Part shown: positions 1-5,232 of the stretch, piece after piece
Layout: every line of letters begins with the position of its first letter
Position numbering within the stretch: position 1 is the stretch's first letter
Source of the DNA: Desulfobacterales bacterium
Lineage (GTDB): Bacteria; Desulfobacterota; Desulfobacteria; Desulfobacterales; 4be13
Direction of reading: 5' to 3'
Length of the DNA stretch: 10,670 nt
Assembly (NCBI GenBank): GCA_029940115.1
Contig: JAOZRQ010000207.1
Span: 1-10,670, forward strand
Program-made: the position numbers and the translations under genes
Notes under the pieces: model-generated
The model's database searches: none
What the model was told of the DNA's origin: nothing
What the model saw: only the letters and a program-made list of their open reading frames with translations

Positions 1-2
1 GA

Positions 3-119
3 ATGACGAACATTGTGCTGCTCGACACAGATGTCGCCTCCTTCATCTTCAAAAATGACACCCGGGCAAAAGAATATGCTCCTCTTCTGAAAGACCGGAG
101 ACTGGCGATTTCCTTCATG
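3..119 (+). pseudogene. VapC-type PIN toxin, N-terminal fragment
   Basis: Residues 1-39 of the frame opening at ATG 3 read like the start of a VapC/FitB-type PIN endoribonuclease: a hydrophobic strand, then LLDTD with the first catalytic Asp, then a helix (KNDTRAKEYAPLL) and RRLAISFM. In the family this is followed by a second acidic residue (usually AEL) and a C-terminal Asp cluster. Here the similarity stops at about base 119 and the frame continues into unrelated sequence, so three of the four acidic residues are gone. It cannot be an active nuclease. The partner antitoxin would lie upstream, outside the window. The frame stays open to 656, but its later part is formed by other fragments. 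Confidence 0.6.
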
Positions 120-387
120 AAGCGGCACAATCTCACTGACAGAGATATCGGAAAGGCTTGCCGCATCTTGTCCGATCTGCTCGATGAACACGGCATCGCC
201 ATTCAGTCCGCTGATTTTTCCATCAAAACCTACAAAGGAGATGAGTGGATTCACTACGATTACCATCTGGGTATGTCCAGCCCCGAATTGCTTCCCGGGC
301 TGGAAACCGAACTGAATCTCCGACTCTCCTCATTGCCGTCTGAGATATTTGAGGCCCTTGAAATTGATATCACTGCCAACGGAGCGA
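120..387 (+). pseudogene. Fragment of an unrecognised protein fused in frame to the PIN remnant
   Basis: The same reading frame continues for about 90 residues of plausible protein (LTDRDIGKACRILSDLLDEH, then an aromatic DEWIHYDYHLG stretch, then ETELNLRLSSLPSEIFEA). I do not recognise the family. It has no start codon of its own at the junction and ends where a different frame takes over at about 385-395, so it looks like an internal or C-terminal piece of another gene brought in by recombination. After about base 390 the frame turns into Arg/Gly-rich translation typical of a wrong frame. The fragment limits are estimates from the change in protein character. Confidence 0.4.
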
Positions 388-1413
388 CTCCCGGCAGGAG
401 GGCAGGAAGCCTATGTGGTCGGAGCGGACTTGGGGCAGGAAGGATGGATACGGGTGAGATCCGACCAGACTCTTGCAGGACTCTGTTTTTTCGGGAAAGC
501 CGGAAGCGGCGGCTACATGGCGGACATCACGCTCATCCCGAATTTGTCAAAGACACTGACGGTTCCCCATGTGGCACAGAACTCCCAATGGGACACATCC
601 GTGATGATCTGCAACCCGAACAGTGTTGCCACCGAGATCACACTGACCCTTGTTGATGTGGACGGTGATGCGTTTCCCCCGCAGACTCACTCCCTTCCCC
701 CCAATGGCAGCGGGAAATATGATCTGGCCGACCTGCTTCGTGGGACTGATGGGGCAGAGCATGTGAGAAGCGTCGAGATTTCGGCAAGTCGGGGCGTTGC
801 CGCGTTTGCGCTGTATCATGATCTGAAGTGGGATGACGGGAAGAGCTTTGCCGGGATCAGTGCTGTATCGCCCGCACTTCTCGGCTGGGTGCCTTTTGGC
901 GAAGCCAAACCTGACACGCCGGTTGAGATTGACACCCCTGTCTCCACGATGTATGAACTGATCGTTGACTTTGACATTCCGGGCATGAACGTGGCGGAAA
1001 TCGCGCAGGAAGGTGGCACTTACCATTTTCTGGACATACCGGGCGGCGGTCATGTGACCGAAGTGGGCAAGCCCCAGTTTCCCACGGTGAACCGCTATAT
1101 TGCCATTCCCGCGGGAGCGACGGTCAGCATGGAGATTGCTGATTCGGCTTCCAAAGAGATCAAGGGGTATAACATCTATCCCGCGCAGGAAGCTCTGCCG
1201 GATATTGCGGACGCGCCCATCCCGCCATTCGAGAAAGATGCGGAATTGTATCAGGAGGACAAGTTTTACCCTGCTGAAATCGTGGGAATGGAAGGGCCTC
1301 AGTCAATCCGGGGATGTACGGTGATGATTTTGCAGGCATATCCTGTGCAGTTCAATCCTATCAGAAAGACATTGCGGGTTTATTCCAATATCCGGGTGAA
1401 GCTCACTTTCGGA
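388..1413 (+). pseudogene. Gingipain-type (C25 peptidase) propeptide protein, internal fragment
   Basis: This frame is open from a TTG at 349 to a stop at 1504-1506, but the first 15 codons are only the shadow of the preceding fragment. The N-terminal part (VVGADLGQEGWIRVRSDQ, CFFGKAGSG, TVPHVAQNSQWDTSVMICNP) is a beta-rich domain of extracellular proteins. Residues about 200-355 (ELIVDFDIPGMNVAEI, HFLDIPGGG, FPTVNRYIAIPAGA, GYNIYPAQEALPD, KFYPAEIVGMEGPQSIRGC, LQAYPVQFNPIRKTLRVYSN) match the Propeptide_C25 pattern found before gingipain catalytic domains. There is no signal peptide, no C25 catalytic His/Cys and no plausible start or ribosome site, so I call it a truncated remnant of a secreted protease or adhesin-like gene. 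A product from the weak TTG start cannot be excluded. Confidence 0.6.
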
Positions 1414-1506
1414 TGCTTCGGAGATGATCCCACATTCGATGACTGGCAGGCTGAGATGGCGGCCTGCCGGCGGGAGGCCGATGAGACTGGGGAGTTGCCG
1501 GAATGA
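1414..1506 (+). pseudogene. Probable VapB-type antitoxin C-terminal tail
   Basis: The last 30 codons of the gingipain-like frame (DDPTFDDWQAEMAACRRE to ELPE) change abruptly from beta-rich, hydrophobic sequence to a charged, helical Trp-containing tail. Such tails are typical of the toxin-binding C-terminus of small VapB-like antitoxins. The stop codon overlaps the ATG of the following PIN gene (ATGA at 1503-1506), which is the usual antitoxin-toxin arrangement. I infer that a vapBC pair lost the antitoxin's DNA-binding N-terminus when the propeptide fragment was joined to it. The alternative is that this is simply the native end of the propeptide protein. Confidence 0.4.
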
Positions 1507-1750
1507 GCCTTTACATACTTGACACAGACCATCTGAGCCTCCATCAGCGCGGACACTGGCAACTGAGGAAACACCTGCTGGCTGTATCGCCGGAGCTGAT
1601 GGCCATTACAATCATTACTGTGGAGGAATCCGTAAGAGGACACCTGAGACAGATTCGCCGGGCAGTGAAACCTGATGACCGTGTGAAAGCCTATCATTGG
1701 CTGTACAAAACCTTTGATTATCTGGGCAGTTTCAGAATATCCCCAGCCCC
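1503..1750 (+). pseudogene. VapC-type PIN toxin, N-terminal fragment
   Basis: Residues 1 to about 82 from ATG 1503 follow the VapC pattern well: MSLYILDTDHLSLHQRG (first catalytic Asp), ELMAITIITVEESVRGHL (second acidic position, Glu41/42), then VKAYHWLYKTFDYLG. A full PIN domain of this type runs to about 130-140 residues and ends with a conserved Asp-containing stretch. Here the protein loses that character after FRISPAP, near base 1750, and becomes Arg/Pro-rich. The frame then happens to remain open into the downstream antitoxin gene, giving a 229-residue chimeric frame to 2192. The ATGA overlap with the preceding frame supports the start. The missing C-terminal acidic residues mean it is probably inactive. 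Confidence 0.65.
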
Positions 1751-1779
1751 ATTCCGCCGAACGCCTCTCCGGGAGCTGA

Positions 1780-1896
1780 GGAACCTCCCTGGAGATCGGC
1801 CATGTCAGGGAGACATCATCCGCATACCGCGTCATCCACGCAATGGACATGCGGAGTTCCGTCAGAAAAAGATTCAAGAAAATGAGGAGGCTGTGA
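1780..1896 (+). pseudogene. BrnT-like toxin, C-terminal remnant
   Basis: In a different frame from the PIN fragment, codons between a stop at 1777-1779 and a TGA at 1894-1896 translate to a basic segment containing SSAYRVIHAMDMRSSVRKRF. It resembles the BrnT-family toxin C-terminus, where a strand ending in RVI-x-AR-xM is followed by a basic helix. The TGA overlaps the ATG of the downstream antitoxin gene (TGATG), the usual brnT-brnA coupling, and the order toxin first, antitoxin second also fits. No start codon or N-terminal half remains. Family assignment is by motif memory only. Confidence 0.4.
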
Positions 1897-2192
1897 TGGA
1901 AAGACTGCAAAAGATACCCAAATTTGAAAATGACCGGGAAATCGCTGAGTTCATGGAGATGCACGACGGCTTTGAACTGATGGACCAGGGATTGGCCGAA
2001 ATTGTTGAAGCTCCTGAACACTCACACAAAAAAGATCGCGGCATTGAACTTGACGCAGAGACTCTGCAATTGCTGGATGAACTGGTGTCAGAGGGAATTT
2101 GCGTCAATGTCGGAGACGCTGTCGTCAAAGCCGTCCACAGCTATATGCTGGCAGTGTTGCCGCATTCTTACAAACTGGCGCGGAGCAAATAA
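1896..2192 (+). CDS. CopG/BrnA-like type II antitoxin
   Basis: This 98-residue protein looks intact. Its N-terminus (MERLQKIPKFENDREIAEFME followed by HDGFELMD) fits the CopG/BrnA-like antitoxin family, which often opens with a KIPKF-type strand and an acidic helix. The C-terminal half (RGIELDAETLQLLDELVSEG, then VGDAVVKAVHSYML) has the strand-helix-helix layout of a ribbon-helix-helix DNA-binding domain. I choose ATG 1896 rather than the in-frame ATG 1503 because GAGGAGG at 1884-1890 lies 5 nt upstream and the ATG overlaps the stop of the BrnT-like remnant. Such proteins neutralise the cognate toxin and repress their own operon. With the toxin truncated, this is an orphan antitoxin; it could still repress or act on a related toxin elsewhere. 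The ATG 1503 frame would give a 229-residue chimera. Confidence 0.6.
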   Translation: MERLQKIPKFENDREIAEFMEMHDGFELMDQGLAEIVEAPEHSHKKDRGIELDAETLQLLDELVSEGICVNVGDAVVKAVHSYMLAVLPHSYKLARSK

Positions 2193-2304
2193 ACGACAAG
2201 GATGGTTTATAAGGAAGGGAGCGGGCATCACCTTTTATTGCAAGCCGTCCCTGTGGTCATGCCGGAATCATGGAAAACTTTTAATCCTTCAATCAGGGTT
2301 CGGG

Positions 2305-2379
2305 TCCTTTAATCAGGGTTCGGAACCTGCCGGGTTCACGGGAATCTTTCTGCCGGGTGTCCGAACCTTGGTTAAAGGA
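2305..2379. repeat. Imperfect 20-bp inverted repeat with adjoining direct repeat
   Basis: The arm at 2305-2324 is the reverse complement of 2360-2379 with 18 of 20 positions matching, separated by 35 nt. The 13-mer AATCAGGGTTCGG also occurs twice in direct orientation, at 2291-2303 and 2311-2323. This may be a degenerate extragenic palindrome. No flanking target duplication was found. Confidence 0.6.
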
Positions 2380-2493
2380 TGATAAGGATTTGCAGGATTT
2401 CCGCCCTGTCCACGGCCTGTGCAGCCGGTCAGAGTGCGGGAGCATCAGCGTTCATCCGCGGTTTGCAAGGATCACAGCTGTCTGAAATCTTAT

Positions 2494-2614
2494 GGAACCA
2501 TGACCAAACAACATCCCGGCCCACGCCCGTTTCGGATTGGCAAATCCGAGACGTCTGCCGGATTTGGCAATCCGGCAGGAGCTGGAAATGGGGAAGTTGT
2601 TTGGTCACGGTTCC
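2494..2614. repeat. 121-bp nested inverted repeat (REP/MITE-like)
   Basis: Outer arms 2494-2512 (GGAACCATGACCAAACAAC) and 2596-2614 are reverse complements with one mismatch in 19. Inside are two consecutive hairpins. One has a 7-bp stem (2532-2538 with 2543-2549, loop GGCA). The other has a perfect 10-bp stem, CTGCCGGATT at 2555-2564 with 2569-2578, loop TGGC. The two inner hairpins are themselves similar (GGATT, 4-nt loop, AATCC). I saw no clear direct repeat outside the outer arms. Confidence 0.65.
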
Positions 2615-2637
2615 TATGCAACCACAAAATCCGTTAG

Positions 2638-2656
2638 AATCAGAAATATTCTGATT
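2638..2656. repeat. Small hairpin
   Basis: AATCAGAA at 2638-2645 and TTCTGATT at 2649-2656 form a perfect 8-bp stem with a 3-nt loop. It overlaps the first bases of the TTGACA box that follows, so it could be a palindromic regulator site at the promoter. It is AT-rich with no T tract, so it is not a terminator. Confidence 0.5.
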
Positions 2657-2683
2657 GACACGCCTTATTTTATCCTGTAATTT
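2655..2683 (+). promoter_or_regulatory. Candidate sigma70-like promoter upstream of the carboxyltransferase cluster
   Basis: TTGACA at 2655-2660 is followed after exactly 17 nt by TAATTT at 2678-2683, so both boxes and the spacing are close to the sigma70 consensus. Transcription would start near 2690, giving an untranslated leader of about 440 nt that contains the three 65-bp repeats before the start codon at 3131. No coding region lies between. A closer but weaker alternative is TTGCAC at 3000-3005 with TTAAAT at 3024-3029. Confidence 0.4.
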
Positions 2684-2828
2684 AGAAAGAGAGATTGGGA
2701 AATCTCCTCTGAGAATTGAGCATCGCCAAGATTTTCACATGAATGACCGGCTTTTTGAGCCAACTGGATCCAAAAACTTGATCATCGGAAAGAGACGATG
2801 GAATAGTGCTTTGAACAAAATCTTTGTC

Positions 2829-3021
2829 GGTTCCAGGGGCATGTTGTGCAAAAAATCGCCTCGCTCAATTTTTGCACTTCGGACAATTTTTTTGGTTCCA
2901 GGGGCATGTTGTGCAAAAAATCGCCTCGCTCAATTTTTGCACTCCGGACAATCTTTTTGGTTCCAAGGCATGTTGTGCAAAAATCGCTTTGCTCAATTTT
3001 TGCACTTCGGACAATCTTTTT
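2829..3021. repeat. Three tandem copies of a 65-bp hairpin-bearing repeat
   Basis: Units begin with GGTTCCA at 2829, 2894 and 2959. The first two are 65 bp and nearly identical; the third is 63 bp, with one base lost in the AGGGGC run and one in the A run. Just before 2829 there is a degenerate start of another unit. Each contains GTGCAAAAA and TTTTTGCAC as a 9-bp inverted repeat (10 bp in unit 3) around a 12-14-nt CG-rich loop region. The period is not a multiple of three and both strands contain open frames across it, which I treat as chance. Confidence 0.85.
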
Positions 3022-3130
3022 GATTAAATCTGTAGAACGACAAGGATTGGAGGCAACATCCTTGCCAAATCCAACCCTTGTGCCCATAAACCCATAATCA
3101 CCAACCTGAAACAACGAAAGGAACAGACGA

Positions 3131-4687
3131 ATGGGAGTTGTAGCAGACCAAATACAGGACCTGAAGGATCGGGAAGAGAAGATGCTTCAGATGGGCGGTG
3201 AGAAGGCCGTCGAGAAACAGAAGTCAAAGCCGGGAAAGATGACCGCCCGGGAGCGGATGGACTGCCTGTTCGATCCGGGAACATTCCGGGAGATCGACAT
3301 GTTCGTCACGCACCGGTGTGTCAATTTTGGCATGGAGAAGGTGGAGATTCCGTCTGACGGCGTGGTCACCGGACACGGGATGGTGGACGGCAGACCGGTC
3401 TTCTCGTTTGCCCAAGACTTCACCTCCAGGGCGGGCAGCCTCGGTGAGATGCATGCCAAGAAGATCTGCAAGGTGATGGACATGGCCCTCAAGGCGGGTG
3501 TGCCGTTTGTCGGGATGAACGACTCCGGGGGCGCGAGGATCCAGGAGGGCGTGGACGCGCTCTCCGGATACGGGCAGATCTTCTACCGGAACTCGGTGGC
3601 ATCTGGGGTGATTCCCCAGATTTCCGCGATCATGGGGCCCACCGCAGGGGGCGCGGTTTACTCCCCCGCGATGACGGACTACATCTTCATGGTGAAGAAC
3701 ACGAGCTACATGTTCATCACCGGCCCTGAGGTGATCAAGTCCGTTACCGGCGAGGAGATCACCTTTGAGGACCTCGGCGGGGCCATGACCCACAACGAGA
3801 AGAGCGGGGTGGCCCATTTCGCGTGTGAGAGCGATGAGGATGCGATCAATCAGATCAAGCGACTGCTCGCCTATCTGCCGTCAAACAACATGGAGGACCC
3901 ACCGGTGGTGGCCACCGGGGACGATCCGAAACGGACGGATCCAGCCCTGAATGAGATCATCCCGGACAGTCCCAACCAGCCGTATGACATGAAGGATGTG
4001 ATTCGCTCCATTGTCGATAACGGCGAGTTCTTTGAACCGCATGAACTCTTCTCGGCCAATATCATCGTCGGGCTGGCCCGATTGAACGGCCGGTCCATCG
4101 GCATTATCGCGAACCAGCCCAAAGTGCTGGGCGGATGCCTCGATATCGACGCGTCAGACAAGGCGACCCGCTTCATCCGCTTCTGCGACGCGTTCAACAT
4201 TCCGATGCTGACCATCGCGGATGTGCCCGGGTATCTGCCGGGAAGCAACCAAGAATGGGGCGGCATCATCCGGCACGGTGCGAAACTGCTCTGGTGCTAC
4301 TCCGAGGCGACCGTGCCCAAGCTGCTCCTCGTGACCCGGAAGGACTACGGCGGATCCTATCTCGCGATGTGCTCCAAGGATCTGGGCGCGGACATGGCCT
4401 TTGCTTGGCCCACCGCCCAGATTGCGGTCATGGGCGCGGCCGGCGCGGCCAACATCATCCATCGGAAGGAGATCAAAGGGGCGGATGATCCTGCGGAGAA
4501 GCGGAAGGAGAAGATCGAGGAATACAATGCGCTCTTTTCAAATCCCTACTGCGCGGCAAGCCGGGGATATATTGACGCAGTAATCGAGCCGAGCAAAACC
4601 CGGCCCCGGCTGATTGATGCCTTGGAGGTGATGTGTGGCAAACGGGAACTCCGGCCCCCGAAAAAACACGGGAACATTCCGATGTAG
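3131..4687 (+). CDS. Acyl-CoA carboxyltransferase subunit (methylmalonyl-CoA carboxyltransferase 12S / propionyl-CoA carboxylase beta type)
   Basis: This 518-residue cytoplasmic enzyme transfers the carboxyl group between biotin and an acyl-CoA, most likely propionyl-CoA/methylmalonyl-CoA. It has the usual full length (about 510-520) and the two-lobed carboxyltransferase fold. The N-lobe carries NDSGGARIQEG (130-140) and GPTAGGAVYSPAMTD (169-183), which help form the oxyanion hole and CoA pocket. The C-lobe carries ANQPKVLGGCLD (327-338), ADVPGYLPGSNQEWGGIIRHGAK (363-385), RKDYGGSYLAMCSKDLGAD (403-421) and WPTAQIAVMGAAGAA (426-440). The ATG is preceded by AAAGGA at 3117-3122, 8 nt away. It is the first gene of the cluster with the small protein and the biotin-bearing subunit. 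Such proteins are annotated as PccB, MmdA or the transcarboxylase 12S subunit, and sequence alone does not separate them. The absence of a local biotin carboxylase favours transcarboxylase. Confidence 0.93.
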   Translation: MGVVADQIQDLKDREEKMLQMGGEKAVEKQKSKPGKMTARERMDCLFDPGTFREIDMFVTHRCVNFGMEKVEIPSDGVVTGHGMVDGRPVFSFAQDFTSRAGSLGEMHAKKICKVMDMALKAGVPFVGMNDSGGARIQEGVDALSGYGQIFYRNSVASGVIPQISAIMGPTAGGAVYSPAMTDYIFMVKNTSYMFITGPEVIKSVTGEEITFEDLGGAMTHNEKSGVAHFACESDEDAINQIKRLLAYLPSNNMEDPPVVATGDDPKRTDPALNEIIPDSPNQPYDMKDVIRSIVDNGEFFEPHELFSANIIVGLARLNGRSIGIIANQPKVLGGCLDIDASDKATRFIRFCDAFNIPMLTIADVPGYLPGSNQEWGGIIRHGAKLLWCYSEATVPKLLLVTRKDYGGSYLAMCSKDLGADMAFAWPTAQIAVMGAAGAANIIHRKEIKGADDPAEKRKEKIEEYNALFSNPYCAASRGYIDAVIEPSKTRPRLIDALEVMCGKRELRPPKKHGNIPM

Positions 4688-4935
4688 CTTGATGTTTGAT
4701 GCTTGGTGTTTGATGCTTGATGCTTGATGTTTGATGCTTGGTGTTTGATGCTTGGTGTTTGATGCTTGATGCTTGGTGCTTGGATGTTTGATGCTTGATG
4801 TTTGATGCTTGATGTTTGATGCTTGATGTTTGATACTTGATGCTTGATGCTTGATGCTTGATGCTTGGATGCTTGGATGCTTGATGCTTGATACTTGATG
4901 CTTGATACTTGATGTTCATCCTTCATCCTTCATCC
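4688..4935. repeat. Heptanucleotide tandem array, 32 units plus a 3-unit variant block
   Basis: Immediately after the stop codon come 32 tandem units covering 4688-4914. My hand parse gives CTTGATG x14, TTTGATG x8, CTTGGTG x4, CTTGATA x2, TTTGATA x1 and an 8-nt CTTGGATG x3. From 4915 the motif switches without a gap to TTCATCC x3 (to 4935) followed by a partial copy. C- and T-initial units partly alternate, hinting at 14-bp duplication steps. Because 7 and 3 are coprime, stop-free frames arise on the minus strand with a 7-residue period (SIKHQAS); I regard these as artefacts. The array separates two genes of one functional cluster. Confidence 0.95.
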
Positions 4936-4960
4936 TTCACCATTTACACGGGAGATCCAA

Positions 4961-5173
4961 ATGGATAGTGAAAAGAAGATCACCGCGGCAATCGCCGCGG
5001 TAATGAGTTACATCCAGACTGAGGAAGAAGCGGTCTGCGCTGCAACGATGATGCCCGCAACAGCGGTTGCGCCGGCGGTGCCGCCGTCGGCACCGTTGAA
5101 GCTCTGGGCGATCAGCGGTCGGCAGATGCAGATGCAGATGCGCAACCTGATGCAACTAAAGACCCTTAGATAA
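4961..5173 (+). CDS. Small Ala/Pro-rich protein of the carboxyltransferase cluster
   Basis: A 70-residue protein sits between the two carboxyltransferase subunit genes in the same orientation. It has an N-terminal amphipathic helix (DSEKKITAAIAAVMSYIQTEEEAV), a flexible linker (PATAVAPAVPPSAP) and a C-terminal KLWAISGRQMQMQMRNLMQL segment. The start is supported by GGGAG at 4950-4954, 6 nt before the ATG. The layout recalls small accessory subunits of biotin-dependent decarboxylases and carboxyltransferases (OadG/MmdD/MmdE-like), in which a linker and a short helix assist assembly. There is no transmembrane helix, so it is not a typical OadG gamma subunit. I infer an assembly or adaptor role for a soluble complex. 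It might instead be an uncharacterised family specific to these operons. Confidence 0.7.
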   Translation: MDSEKKITAAIAAVMSYIQTEEEAVCAATMMPATAVAPAVPPSAPLKLWAISGRQMQMQMRNLMQLKTLR

Positions 5174-5209
5174 TTGAGAATGAAAATTCCCAATTCTCAA
5201 TTTTCATTC
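5172..5209. repeat. Interleaved inverted repeats between the small gene and the biotin-carrying subunit
   Basis: AATTGAGAAT (5172-5181) pairs with ATTCTCAATT (5193-5202), and GAATGAAAATT (5178-5188) pairs with AATTTTCATTC (5199-5209). The arms overlap, so the two hairpins are mutually exclusive. The structure begins at the stop codon of the upstream gene and ends 8 nt before the AGGAG ribosome site of the next. There is no GC-rich stem and T tract, so a terminator is unlikely. A role in mRNA processing or translational control between the two genes is possible. Confidence 0.6.
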
Positions 5210-5232
5210 AATAAGAGAGGAGAATGTTTGAG

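Larger units (their letters stand above)
2193..3130. other. 938-nt gene-free region rich in repeats
   Basis: I find no convincing gene here on either strand; the open frames have no family-like protein character and mostly read through repeats. From left to right it holds: about 100 nt with nothing recognisable, a 20-bp inverted repeat (2305-2379), a further stretch with no visible structure, a nested inverted repeat (2494-2614), a small hairpin (2638-2656), a sigma70-like promoter (2655-2683), three 65-bp repeats (2829-3021) and a short leader with imperfect inverted repeats before the carboxyltransferase start. Confidence 0.6.

Noticed and set aside
349..393. TTG 349 as a real start of the propeptide-like gene
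   Set aside because: The first codons overlap the upstream fragment in another frame. There is no ribosome site and no signal peptide, which a gingipain-type protein would need.
2002..2654. Plus-strand frames of 70-130 codons after the antitoxin
   Set aside because: They lack ribosome sites and family-like composition, and they run through inverted repeats; they are probably chance frames.
2829..3021. CRISPR array
   Set aside because: The three 65-bp units are repeated over their whole length, so there are no unique spacers, and no cas genes are present.
2829..3114. Frames with repeated KIVRSAKIE-like or LNFCTSDN-like segments
   Set aside because: They are translations of the 65-bp repeat. 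The period is not a multiple of three, so the peptide repeat changes frame, and a structural protein is unlikely.
3224..3817. 197-codon minus-strand frame opposite the acyl-CoA carboxyltransferase
   Set aside because: It is a shadow of the conserved plus-strand gene, His/Arg/Pro-rich with no motif.
4473..4926. Minus-strand frames encoding SIKHQAS-type 7-residue repeats
   Set aside because: They come only from the heptanucleotide array, since a 7-bp unit read in triplets gives an endless 21-bp cycle. They have no independent coding evidence and no clear ribosome site.
4688..4935. Replication origin iterons
   Set aside because: The heptamers lack a conserved initiator-type motif with spacing, the units are contiguous, and no rep or dnaA gene is nearby.
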